Assembly: GCA_001579985.1 (NCBI GenBank)
Contig: LRSR01003919.1
Location: forward strand, 1 to 30,392
DNA from: Hypsibius dujardini
Lineage: Eukaryota > Tardigrada > Eutardigrada > Parachela > Hypsibiidae
Direction: 5' to 3'
Length of the DNA stretch: 30,392 bases
Part shown: piece after piece, positions 18,070-29,716 of the stretch
How the letters are laid out: the number at the start of each line of letters is the position of its first letter
Position numbering within the stretch: position 1 is the first letter of the stretch
Made by a program: the position numbers and the translations under genes
The notes under the pieces: generated by a model
Databases searched by the model: none
What the model was told of the DNA's origin: nothing
The model's input: the letters and a program-made list of their open reading frames with translations, nothing else

Positions 18070-21000
18070 ATGCCGCTCACCACTGCGACCGGCATTTTGG
18101 CCATGTTGGAGGAGAAGGACCCCAAGCTCAAGGGATACGCATTGAAGTGTATGAACCGCTTGATGGACGAGTACTGGCCGGAATTCGCCGAGTCTGAGTT
18201 CATCCGCAAAGTGGAGATCTTCCACGAATCGAACGTCTATCCGGCGGAAGAACGCCAGTTGGCCGCGCTGGTGGCCGCCAAGATCTACTACAACCTCAAC
18301 TCGATGGATCAGGCGCTGCATTGCGCGCTGGGCGCCGGGAGTGTATTGGACCTGAGTGAGCGGAGTGAGTTCGTTCGGACGATGCTGTCCTACTGCATCG
18401 ATATGTACGTCAAGCAGCGGCAGGAGAGTACGGAGAAGAAGCAGGGCGACGGACCGGTCAGTGATCCGCGGCTAGAGAAGTTGGTAAATCGACTGATCCA
18501 GCAGTGCTTTGAGCATCATCAATACAAGCAAGCCATGGGTAGGTCCCATTGAAGAACCATCGGCCGTTTCAAGAGACTAAATTTTACTGCGCGAAAAAAA
18601 TTGTTTTTTTTTTACTTCCGACATAAAAATAATAATTTCGTCTAGTAAGTTTCATGTTTGATCTGTTTGTTGGCTGAACATATCCCTTTCGTTGTCTCAT
18701 ACTTTTTAAGACTGAGAGTATATATATTTTTTATTTAGGCCTTGGCATTGAAGCACGTCGTTTGGATGTGTTCGAAAAGGCCATCACCGAATCGGGCGAC
18801 CAGCGCAACATGCTCGGCTACGGCATGCGTGTCGCCATGGCCCTCGTCCAGCAACGCCAGTTCCGCACCGATGTCTTCTCCAAGCTGGTCAGCCTCTATG
18901 TCAACATCCAACCGCCGGACTACATCAACATGGTTCAGTGCCTGATCTTCATGGAGCGGCCCACCGAGGTGGCCGAGGTTCTCGCTCGCCTGCTGGAGAA
19001 GTCTGATGAGCAGCGCTTGATGGCTTACCAGCTGGCTTTTGACTTGTACGAAAACGGCACGCAGCAGTTCCTTCATACGGTCCGTGCAGCACTGCGAGAA
19101 AAGACAACCGGCGCCGTCAGCGCTGCCAAAGAGGCGGGCGATAAGCTGGACACCATTCTCAGCGGCCAGTTAGCGATTCAGCTGCATCTTCAGTTTTTGA
19201 TCCGGAATAATAAGGCCGATTTGATGATTCTGAAGCAAGTGAAGGATGTCATCAGGAATTCCGTCAGTCATAATGCGACGATTATTGCTAACGCTTTCAT
19301 GCACTGCGGAACGACTTCGGATACCTTTCTACGGTATGATTTCTGACCTACGCCGATATTTTTTCGATCCTGCCATTGTCTCGTGTTTCACTTTTGTTCT
19401 TGTTGTCATGTAGAGATAACCTGGAATGGCTGGGACGAGCGACCAACTGGGCCAAGTTCTCCGCAACCGCTAGCCTCGGGGTTATCCATCATGGCCACGA
19501 GAAGGACCCCCTTAAACTCATGTCCACCTACCTGCCCAAAGATGGAACCCCCGGCACGTACGCGGAAGGTGGTGGATTGTATGCTCTCGGGTTGATTCAC
19601 GCCAACCACGGCTCGCAATCCATCATCGAGTATCTCCAGGAGCAGCTGACTGCTGCCAACAATGACATCCTAAAGCATGGTGGCTGTCTCGGTCTCGGCT
19701 TGGCGGCCATGTCTACCGGGCGGGATGATATATACGAAGCGTTGAAGGGGATGCTCTTCCAAGATGACGCCATCACCGGGGAAGCTGCCGCGGTGGCTAT
19801 GGGACTGGTGATGCTGGGCTCTGCCAACAAGAAGGCTATCGATGATATGGTGCTCTATGCCCATGAGACACAGCACGAAAAGATTCTGCGCGGCCTGGCG
19901 GTTGGCTTGGCCTTGGTCATGTTCGGTCGGTTGGAAGAGGCAGATACGCTTATTCTACAACTCAGTGACGACAAGGACCCTATCATGCGCCGATGTGCCA
20001 TGTACACCATCGCCATGGCTTACTGTGGAAGGTAAGAGATTATTTTGCTGCTTTGAGCGGTTTTACAGTTTGGAAGTTCGGAAAAGAATTCTGTGTAAAT
20101 TGAATGATTCAGTTTAACGTCGCTTTTTTTACTCTAGCGGAAACAACGAAGCAATTCGACGTCTTCTTCACGTTGCCGTCTCCGACACCGACAACGACGT
20201 ACGTCGCTCAGCGGTCATCGGCATCGGTTTCCTCCTCTTCCGTCATCCCGAACAGTGCCCCAGCGCCGTTGATCTCCTTGCCGAGAGCTACAACCCACAC
20301 GTTCGATATGGCGCGGCGCTGGCGTTGGGCATCGCCTGTGCCGGTACCGGCAGTCGCGAGGCCATCGCCATCCTCGAACCCATGCTGAACGACACAGTCA
20401 ACTACGTCCGCCAAGGTAACATCAACCGTAAAAAGACACTTTGGCATATGAATTCAATAAGATTATATCACTCAAATACATTTTTTCGTTGAAATCGCTA
20501 TGGATTCGATTCATGTCCCTGTTCCTTCCAGCCAGTTCCATTGTTCTCTTTGTGTCCTTCCAGGCGTCTACATTGCATCCGCCATGATTCTTATGCAACA
20601 TAACGAGGAGACAGCCCCAAAATCCAAGGAGTTCCGGGAGAAGTACAAGAAAGCCATCGAGGACAAGCACGAAGACGTCATGGCCAAGTACGGAGCTATC
20701 CTGGCGCTGGGCATCATCGACGCCGGCGGTCGCAACGTCACCATCTCCGCACAGACACGCACCGGTCACACGTCCCTACCCACCGTGGTGGGACTGTTTG
20801 TTTTCACCCAGTTCTGGTACTGGTTCCCGTTCGCTCACTTCCTCTCGATGGCTTTCACACCGACCTGCTTGATCGCCCTGAACAAGGACCTGAAGATGCC
20901 GAAAATCAACTTCAAGTCCAACGCGGAGCCGAAAAAGTTTGCCTACCCGCCGCCGGTGGAGGAGAAGCAGAGCAAGACAGTGGAGAAGGTTCAGACGGCC

Positions 21001-21417
21001 GTCTTGAGCATCACGGCGAAACAGCGTCGCAAGGATGAGCTCAAGAAGATGAAGGAGGAGAAGAGTGAGGATAAGATGGAGGTGGAGGAGGCAGCGCCGG
21101 AAGCGGTGGCGCCAGCGGTGCCAGTGGTGGAGAAGATGGACGAGGACGTCGTCAAGGTGGAGGAGCCGCCGAAGGATTATGAAATACTGGTCAATCCGGC
21201 GCGTGTTATGAATGCACAGTTGCGGGTGATGACGCTCACAGATGATTCCAGCCGGTATCGTCCATTGAAGCCCATTACCACGGGCGGGATCATCATGCTT
21301 GCGGATTCGAGCTCGGAGGCTGAGACGATAGTGGAGAATTTGGCCGCATCTGGGCCGAAGTACGAAGGTGAAGAAGTGGAACCCTCGCCGCCGGAGCCCT
21401 TCGAATATGACGAATAG
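18070..21417 (+). CDS. PSMD1: 26S proteasome regulatory subunit PSMD1/Rpn2
   Basis: The largest base subunit of the 19S particle; it docks Rpn13 and links lid and base. Five coding exons, 18070..18538, 18739..19333, 19414..20031, 20138..20415 and 20564..21417, give about 937 aa (human 953). Junction phases agree at all four introns. Order: N-terminal helical rod ([27 protein letters not shown]); conserved [17 protein letters not shown] and [13 protein letters not shown]; the PC (proteasome/cyclosome) repeat torus with [100 protein letters not shown] and AGTG; then [21 protein letters not shown] lysine/glutamate KEKE linker and an acidic tail ending PPEPFEYDE follow. Rpn13 binds that tail in yeast and human. 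The start is the first ATG after the acceptor at 18057. Confidence 0.97.
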
Positions 21418-21542
21418 GCTTTTCTACTTTCTCCTGGGTGTGTTCACGTGCTTCATTGCTTCGCTTTACATTTACTTTTTTCTTCGCTTTTCCACTCTGT
21501 GTTTCTGGCTGTGTATCTATTTCCTATTTGATGCTTTGTTGG

Positions 21543-21548
21543 ATTAAA
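21543..21548 (+). terminator. Likely poly(A) signal of PSMD1
   Basis: ATTAAA, the commonest variant hexamer, 126 nt after the stop codon and inside an AT-rich stretch. Confidence 0.5.
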
Positions 21549-21720
21549 ATTAATTCCTGTACAGTGTAAACGTGCCCGGCTGAAAGCAATCTCGAATCAT
21601 TTTCGCCAACTAGGAAGACGCGGACCTGCTCGCAATGTTACAGCAACGCGATCTGACGCACTTCCGAATTGACGGAGACGGTGTCGGAAGATGAAGCCGA
21701 TGCTTAAACATCACCGAATT

Positions 21721-21732
21721 TATTTTTATTAA
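21721..21732 (-). terminator. Likely poly(A) signals of the MTMR gene
   Basis: On the minus strand two back-to-back AATAAA hexamers (AATAAAAATAAA), about 490 nt downstream of the MTMR stop codon. They leave only about 150 bp to the PSMD1 poly(A) site on the other strand. Confidence 0.5.
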
Positions 21733-22223
21733 AATCGCCGATCTCCATAAAAGCCACAAAAAATGCATCAACCATCCGGGAATGCGCGCCGTCCTTCCGG
21801 CTTTGACCGTGAATATTGCAAGGCGCTTTGTGATAGGTCGCACAGAACGACTCAGTTACAGAAACTTAAGAGAATTTACAAGAAAAGTAGCTCCAGAGCG
21901 AGAGAGAGAGAGAGAAAGAAAAAACTAGACTATGTAATGGTAGTGAGTGAAGATATGCACAAAAAGTCCCCACCAAAAGTCGGTCTCTGGAAAGCCCCAG
22001 CGGGAAACACAAGAATACAGTAGTATACAGTAGAACAGTTAAAACCATGAATAATCCACTACCCGTCCAGCGAATCCACAAATAAAGATTCTATTTATCC
22101 TCAAAGCGATATCAGATTTAAATAATAACATGAACTAAAGACAGCCTGAAGGTTAAGGGTATATTCACGAAAGCAAGACACTTCCAGGAGCGTCAGGGAG
22201 GACCGTGTCGACGAGGACGATTA

Positions 22224-25200
22224 CTAGGCATGCGTCGGCTGAGGATTGCTGGCAGCAGCGTGATGCCGCCTGTTCACCAGGGATTTTATGCCGTTGTTTT
22301 GTTTATGATGCTCCAAGTAGCAGGTCCGACAGACTCTCACGGGGGTGTAGAGTCGATCTTGAGGTAAAGGGATCTGGTAGTCCGAGCAGTGACTACAGAA
22401 CACCAGGCCACACTTGCGACAATGATGTTTTCTTTTCCCCAGCCAGAACCGTGAATTGCAGCTGTTGCAGGTGGTCACGCATTGATCAGGGACCCAAGGT
22501 GTTGTCTGGGAAGGCAAAATATGCATGCCGTGAAGAACTTAGGGTGGCTTCAAATTCGAATACCTGCGCTTCCTTGTCGTCAATGTTGTCCCAACTGACG
22601 TCAGATCCACAGGATGTGCCATAAGCATAATGGTCAACAGTGTCTGTGCCCAGGCCGGGTCCGTCACTCAAGGGAGGATGGTCATCCGAATAGGAATCTC
22701 TTCTGTTGTGACTGGGAGTGCCGTTGCTGTAGCCGTTATGATGGCGCAGGGAAGACTTCACCGAACCCAGTTCACGCCGTAGTGTATCGACCTCTCTCTG
22801 TGACAGTGGACACAATTAATGAACTGTTTTGAGTAGCAGCCCGGAATTAAGCAAAATGAATACTTTACCTGATAAACATCCCGAATCTGTCTTAATCGAA
22901 TCTGCCGCTCGTCGTGCAAAATAGCCAGTCCATCAGCACCAAGCTGTGAAAGATTTATCCAGACGTTAAACTCACAAAAGGCTGGTTACTTAAAATACCA
23001 CAATTCGACCCGGAGTTACCAACATTCATGCACACTAACCTGCCTCCTGACCACGGCCAGATTATGCTCTTGATAGGAGTCCGTCGCATCGCTGTGCAAA
23101 CTATCCGAACTCGACGCCGAGGTGAGGTGCCGTGACGTTCTCCTTGGCCGCGTGGGCGAGCTGACAGGCGATGTTAGATGATGCACTTCCACCATTTTCA
23201 GCGGAGTCGGGGTCAGAAAACCGGCTTTCGTCTCTGTCGGTGCACTCCGTCTTGGTATGCTCGTTCCATTCAGAAAACTCCCACCGCCACCGCCATTTTG
23301 ATCACACGGGAACATGGCCGAAGTAATCAACGATTCGCTGATTCGTCCGCCGTTTTCCACCCGGGTCGTCGCCTCCCGGAAAGATGCCTCGCCGTTCCGT
23401 AATGAGCAACCATCTACTTTATCGAACGACATGCCCGGCTCGTGATGATCCATGCCGTTTTGCACGGCAGCCGAGGGGAATGAATCATCCTCAGACAGTT
23501 CAATTTCCTCATCTGACCTGACATCACTGTTGGAGGGATACCGTTCCAGCAGCAGCGTCTGGAGATTGTCGTCGCCCGTGATGGTATCCGTCGAGCGCTC
23601 CATCAGTCCGTTCACGTCCGATTTCGCAACTACCGTCCCACCGGAAGCTGAACTGCTGGTGGAGTGAGTCATGCGGCCAATCAAGCCGTCGACCAAATGC
23701 GGGGCCGAATGCGACGCGTTCGGAGAGGACTCTGACTCGGAGTCGTCCTCATCATCACTGTCCATTCCTGTGCCGTTGATCTGATTAAGGGCCTCCTCCG
23801 TGGGAAGGGACATGGATTTGTAAAGTGCCGGCCGTGATGAAGTGCCCTCAGCAAAAGACGAGTCTGAGGTGGAATCTTCCATGGACGTGCCGCCGCCGCC
23901 GTTGACGACAATGTCGACACCGTTCTCGCTCGCCGCGGGGATGAGGCCGTTATTCAACGCAATGTTGCTTTCACTTGAGGCCCGATGGAGGTGGGTGTCG
24001 GTGATCTGGGTGGAGACGAGCCCGTTGGTGAGATTCTCCACAGACCGAGTGCGCGGGAGACTAGGGTTCCCAATTTTGGGGTCATTCCCGACGCAGATCA
24101 CTTCGGGTGGATGGACGTTGGCGGAGAGCGGGTTCAGCTCGGTGATGTACAAATTGGACCAGAAGCCGAGATTTCGCACGCTATAGTCAGGTCGAAGAAC
24201 CTGTAGGAAAATCAGCGTCAAGTAAAGCTGTTGCAACTGCCGCGCAGCAGACTAAACATCTGGACAAATCAGTGCAATACGACATGGCACACGGGGTTTT
24301 CGCTTTCGAACGGGACCAGAGACCTACCAGATCGCTTTTTCGGTACAGCAAATTGCTGAAGCATTCGTCGGCCTCCTGCTGCAGGTAGTTCCACAACGAA
24401 TAAGTGCGATCATTGACCGAATTCTTCTCACGCTCCCGGGCATTATTGCAGAGGAATGTTCCGAATAAGCACGAATACGCATGGTGAGCAACGTGAATCT
24501 GCAGCAGAGACCGTGATTAGTGAGTGGGATGAAATCAATGGGATATTGAAGAGACACAACGAAGAAAAGACATCCGTACCAGGTAAGCTTCGTTAAATTC
24601 GAAATCCACCGGAAACTGATTAACGAGCTGAAAGACGCAGTCGAGCCACTGTAAAAAAATCGGGCACCGTTCAGTCTCGTCGTTGTTAGCCCCATGACCG
24701 CACCGGTCGGCGAATTTATGCCCGAAATCCAGCCACTGCCATTCAATAAGTGCTTGAAAGCCCTGTAACAAGTAAAAATATTCCATCAAAAAGCCATAAA
24801 CCAGGAAGCGACACCCTTTATAATGGGGAAGTCAACCAATCAATGAACTGATGATTAAGTGAAGCATTTTAACACGTACCCGTATTGTCCGGTAGTGGGA
24901 GTCGAGCATCAGCATGGCCAATGCGACGATCTGCGTCGTACGGTCCCATCCGTCGGAGCAGTGAACCAAAGCCGGCCGCCCTTCCACATCGAGTGCAGTC
25001 GTGACGAGACAGCACGACTTGATGATCGCCGACACATGATGCAACCATAACGACTTGTCGAGAACGGACATAAAGCTGAAGCAAGAAAAAACACAAAAGG
25101 TATTCAAAAGTCGCACTCGCTAGGAGCAGTTTGCGCGTAATACCGCCAGCACATCGACAAAAGACAACGAAATATTGACAGGTTTGATTTACAAAACAAG

Positions 25201-26189
25201 TCCAACATTAATAATTAGGAACTCCATAAACCCAGCATTTTAATACCAAAACAACAAGGTCATAATGAAGCAACCTAGGTCTCCTAGCGGACAGACAGAC
25301 AGATAAACAGACAATGAGATACGTAGACAGACAGATAAACAGACAAAGAGATACATAGACAGACAGATAGATAGGTAGACAGACAGCCAGACAGACAACC
25401 AGACTGCCAAGCGGGTTAGCAGGCTGTCGGGCACTGAAACTCTCCTAATATATTTCGATTTTTAAATTGCTAACGTGCCAAGCAGCAGTCGCATTTTGCA
25501 ACATTCCACCCGTTATGGTGGCCAGACAAACAAGGTCGATTTTGCATATTATCGATTGACACAGAAACACTTGTTTCCCAGCACGGCCTCCAGACGTGTC
25601 TATCACATCTATATAAAAAGCAGCGGAGACGGCTGGCGACCGTCACACACGCTCTCTAGTACTTACTCGACTCTGTCTGCGGGCGAAGTGCAGAGCTGTC
25701 TCAGCTGGAAAAAGCTCTTCCGCACCGTGTGGATGTTGGCCATGCTCATGTACTGGATCTCGCAATTGGGGTAGTACTCTGCGAGCGCAAATAGACACAC
25801 TCTTAATACATGGGGAGATGGGGGAGAGAACCACCGAGAGGCTTGATCGACAGGCACCCCCGATGACATAACCCGTCTGATCTGGCTGAATGGGGAACGC
25901 TAGCTACACATTACGGAGCATCGCGCAACCCCGTCTGGGATTGATTATGATGACGGAGGCCGAGAGCTCACCTGCGTATTCACTTCCGCCTCCCTTGGCG
26001 CGATTGGCAACCGCGGCGGCATATGACCGGGCGTCCAGGATCAGCAGTTTTGGCATCGCTGTTAAAACAAATAGAAGATGCGGTATTAGAAATGATTAGT
26101 CAAACTGAAAAGTGCGTGCCCTATCATCAACCATTACTAACCGTACGTCTGTCTGTCTTTATGTCTGTCTGTCTGTCTGCCTGTCTGCC

Positions 26190-26226
<37 letters not shown>

Positions 26227-28311
26227 GCGTGATATATTGTACACCGTCTCTTTGATTGTATATTGTCTCATTCTGTATGCTGATTTTCTATATGTCTGAA
26301 TGATTGTTAACAAATTTCATCGACGGTAAGTCTTCTTCCTTTGTCTGGTTGTGATTGCGAAAAGAACAACTACTTTAGCAGAAGAACAAACCATGTGTAG
26401 GCGCGTCTCCATTAGGAAGATGTCCATTGATCCCCCCGGCTGCTCCACCATTGGTGGAGCGGTCAATAAAGCAGGCCGTCGTGATGGCCTGGAGGAAATT
26501 CTCATCCTGTGCACAGCGCCAACCGAAAAAGCCCAGCTCCGGCTGGCTACTCCGAGCAATGACGCTACCGTTTTTGCGATGCCTTCAACCGAACAAAAAG
26601 CATACCGTGTTAAACCTAATTACGTTTGTCTATCCAACAACTCGTCGCAATTTGAATGACCAACCTCCACACTATCGAAGGAAACCGGCGTGAACTGCGA
26701 AACTCAGCGATCCGTGTCAAGTCAGCATCCGCCACACAGCTTGGCACAATGTGAAAGCGCGGATAGGTGGGGGACACCTCGTACTTAACGTTGATCTCCG
26801 ACAGTCTCCAGGTCGTTTCCAGGTCAAATTTCATCCGTGCCGCTTCTCTCTGCACGTCGGAACAGTATCTGTAGCACATAGAAAGAGAAAATGTATTCCG
26901 TACAGAATATGATTCTCGATAAAAAGGGAAATCGAAAGCACTTGAGTGAATTGGCGTACCCGGCTGCCGATAAGGTGCTGAAGCAACGGTCTTGCGGCGT
27001 CTTCTTGCCACTCCTTTCTTCGCTCTTCCAGGCGTAAAAATTGAACGCAAAGAGATCTTCCATTTTCTTGGGGACTTGCGTGGCGTTTAATATCCGCTTC
27101 TGCCATTCGACAGTCTTGTCGGCACTCAAGAAGGAACATCTGAAGAAAAACGATTCGGAATCAGAGTTGCGGAACCAATCGTGCAATCAACCGATCAACC
27201 ACTTCTGAAAACCGGCATCGGTAAAGTCTTCTAACATCCTCTGCTACAATATTTTAAAGTGAAATGATTTTTTTCTAACAACCTAAACAACGCAAAAAAA
27301 TATTAACAAATTGAGCCAAAGCTGAAAACACTCAGCCAATTAAAAAAGGGAACGTATGAAACGAGCACAGCATCTAGCAATTCATAACAATGCACTTGGC
27401 GAACTTTACGCCCTCGCAAAACGTCATTTTAACCTTTTAGCTAATTGAACTACTTTATAAATTTCCCACAGCTCCAACGCCTTCTATAAAAACAGCGACA
27501 CACTGCGCCGCATCAGGCTTATTCTCCCATTCTCCCATCCCTCAGCCGTCGTCAACAACCAACAACGCACATAAACCGTCGACAACCAACCTTACCTGAC
27601 GGTCGTGCCGTTCTTGCAGGTTAAAATGATCGAATTTGTGTACGTCTGAATGTCAGCTTGCTCGATCATCCGCACGGGAAGGTTCACGTAACTCTGCGGA
27701 TACTGAATGAAGATGCGATAGTTTGACAGGGCAATGATGCCTTCCTCCGCCGTGCGACCCAAATATTCCCCATACTCCCCGCTAATCAAGGGGAACGGCA
27801 AGGTCAAGTCCGCATCCTCGGATATCCATTGCTTTTTGGGGAAATATTCGCTGGCGTTGATGTGCACCAGGTCGCTGACGTTGGAGTCAACCTGCAAGGA
27901 AGCAAGAACGACTGTTGATTCATCCGGTTGATTGATTCGTTGATTGATTCGTTGATTGATTCGCTTGATTGATTCGTTAATTTATCTGTTGATTGATTCG
28001 TTGAGAAAACTGATTCGAACAAAACATTACATATCGACTGATTGATTGCTTGATTTTGTCACTGATTGGCAATTTCGAACACCGCAACAATTTGTTGGTG
28101 CTCCTTCACGTCATCTGCTCGAAAATGAAAAAGCGTAGTGGTTCGTAGTATAGGACAAGTGAATTAAATGACAAGCAGATGGCTGATTGATTGATTTCAT
28201 GAGTACGACTCGTACACGTGAGCTGTCGATGGATTGCATGATTAAACAATTCCCTCTGTCCAAGGGAATATGTTTCTTTGCCAACATACTCACCCTACTC
28301 CCAGGGAGCAT
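22224..28311 (-). CDS. MTMR3/4: Myotubularin-related phosphatase MTMR3/MTMR4 type, with FYVE domain
   Basis: The family removes the 3-phosphate from PI3P and PI(3,5)P2 on endosomes and autophagic membranes. Fourteen coding exons: 28311..28294, 27891..27596, 27139..26960, 26868..26665, 26582..26392, 26058..25972, 25778..25667, 25075..24880, 24762..24580, 24498..24328, 24200..23040, 22943..22869, 22797..22564, 22505..22224. All phases close, giving about 1,129 aa (human MTMR3/4 about 1,200). The PH-GRAM domain is about 7-125 (ALSNYR, ILTCKNGTTVR). The phosphatase domain is about 170-545, with LILDARSYAAAVANRAKGGG, YYPNCEIQYMSMANIH and the catalytic P-loop HCSDGWDRTTQ (C402, R408), so it looks active. 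A serine/acidic linker (547-933) is one exon. A coiled coil (about 934-975) precedes the FYVE domain (1037-1100: WVPD, KRKHHCRKCG, eight cysteines). The 6-codon first exon (MLPGSR) is the least certain part. Confidence 0.93.
25076..25666. repeat. MTMR intron with ACAG/AGAT tract
   Basis: A 591-bp intron. An ACAGACAGATAAACAGACA-type degenerate run occupies about 25291-25404. Nothing else was recognised. Confidence 0.85.
26147..26227. repeat. CTGT microsatellite in an MTMR intron
   Basis: A near-pure (CTGT)n tract with two CTGC units inside the 333-bp intron 26059-26391. Confidence 0.9.
27140..27595 (-). other. MTMR intron without recognisable content
   Basis: A 456-bp AT-rich intron between the exons ending at 27596 and starting at 27139. 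I see no repeat, RNA gene or hidden exon in it. Confidence 0.7.
27925..28006. repeat. GATTGATTCGTT minisatellite in the first MTMR coding intron
   Basis: Tandem 12-bp units (TTGATTGATTCG) with one 10-bp and one TTAATTTATCTG variant, in the intron 27892-28293. Confidence 0.85.
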
Positions 28312-28324
28312 TTTCTGCCGAGCT
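28294..28324 (-). promoter_or_regulatory. Splice sites around the short first MTMR coding exon
   Basis: On the minus strand an acceptor (GTTGCAG, AG at 28324-28323) precedes the ATG at 28311 by only 11 nt. The perfect donor GTGAGT at 28293 follows after 18 coding nucleotides. The resulting 29-nt internal exon is a microexon. Confidence 0.5.
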
Positions 28325-29716
28325 GCAACAATGCTCAAAACGGCAGTGCAATCGCTCAAACACAAAATGATCCTCCAGCAACGCAGAATAAAAGATGGTA
28401 GATGTCGGAAATACAATCTCCCCAACAGATATATTCAGTTTGCAGAATGAAAACCATCCAATCAATCATTCATATATATTTTCCAGCAGGCCTGTCAAAG
28501 GCAAATATTTTCACCTGCAGCAGAAAGAGGCAGTCAGATTAGCAAAAAAACCCCGTATGTATTGTGAGGACGTCTCTTCTCGGGGGGTCACGTTTTTAAC
28601 CTCCTCAAAATGCCAAGCAAATCGTGCCAGCCTAGCAACACACTGATGAGAAGATATCTCCGTCCAATAACTTAATCAAAGGCACAAGGGAAGATTAGAT
28701 TGAGATTAGGAAGAAGTCAGGGAAATTTGACCCAGCCACACAAACAGTAAAAACAGCAACATACAAAACTGCAAACATCTTTTCCTTCAGCAGACTGCCA
28801 CTGGGTTGAACAGACACAATCTGCTGCAGCGCTGCACTTGCCTGGCGGAATGATTCTTCCGATTACGACACCAGGGAGCTGCATTTCCAGTGGGTGGATT
28901 CAGAATGCAGCATTTTTGCTAGAAATGAGAATTCTCACTCGCAAGAAAATTATTGGTGTTCAAATCCAGGCTGAGTTTTGTCAACAAACGAAAGATTTTT
29001 TTTTGTCAACAAATGATCATAAAAGTGGTGTGGTGTGGTGTGGTGTGGTGTGTGAGGGTGATCAGTCTCAACAAAAATGCGTCGTAGCGTAGACAGCGAG
29101 AGCAAGAGAGCCTTAACCAATGGATTTTGTATTCATTTGTGTTCATTCTGGGCGATAACGTTGAACCGCCTGAACTTTGGGTGTACATTTTTGTTGTCGT
29201 CCGACTAGTCTCGCCACAAGGTGGCGCTGTGATTGACACTCTTCGGTCATTAAATTTCGAGCAACTTCTTCGCACGAAAATTGATAATACCTTCCGGGAT
29301 CACGTTGGTTGAATATAAGGCATCTCATAAGATTTTCGGCAGTGTTTGTATAGAAAAATGTAGCTGTCGCAACCGATTCAACAGCCCTCAGTGTTGATAA
29401 AATAAAAATCCTGAAATACATAACGTAGCATTACATTACCGTACATTACCGTAGCATTACCGTAGCATTACATTACCGTAGCATTACATTACCGTACATT
29501 ACCGTAGCATAACATTACCGTAGCATTACATTACCGTACATTACCGTAGCATTACATTACCGTAGCATTACATTACCGTAGCATTACATTACCGTAGCAT
29601 TAAATCAATATCACCGTTGCATTACAATTAAATCAATGTCACTGTCAGTGTGACCACAAGGTACAGTAAATTAGAAAAATGGAACAGGAGAAAGCTCAAA
29701 AATAGGTTTGGCTGGG
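28325..29716. other. Spacer between MTMR 5' end and GPAA1 3' end
   Basis: No gene was recognised. Contents are a GTGGT pentamer run at 29026-29052, a CTCF-like motif at 29214-29229, and a composite minisatellite at 29423-29612. It should hold the MTMR promoter and 5'UTR exon(s) and the GPAA1 3'UTR. A 92-codon open frame on the minus strand across 29143-29421 resembles nothing I know. Confidence 0.55.
29423..29612. repeat. Composite minisatellite of CGTAGCATTACATTAC and CGTACATTAC units
   Basis: Alternating 16-bp (CGTAGCATTACATTAC) and 10-bp (CGTACATTAC) units with one short CGTAGCATTAC variant, decaying at its right end into TTAAATCAATATCACCG. It lies about 100 bp downstream of the GPAA1 stop codon. 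Confidence 0.9.

Larger units (their letters stand above)
21418..22223. other. Convergent spacer PSMD1/MTMR (3'UTRs)
   Basis: About 800 bp of AT-rich 3'UTR sequence from both genes, with a GA-rich run at 21896-21917. No gene was recognised. Confidence 0.6.

Noticed and set aside
24648-24663. Intron inside the MTMR exon at the TTTTTTTACAG sequence
   Set aside because: It looks like an acceptor, but the frame continues through it as ERCPIFLQWLDCVFQL, which matches the uninterrupted myotubularin sequence.
29143-29421. 92-codon minus-strand frame before the MTMR gene
   Set aside because: No recognisable domain, no clear splice context and low-complexity flanks; not called as a gene.
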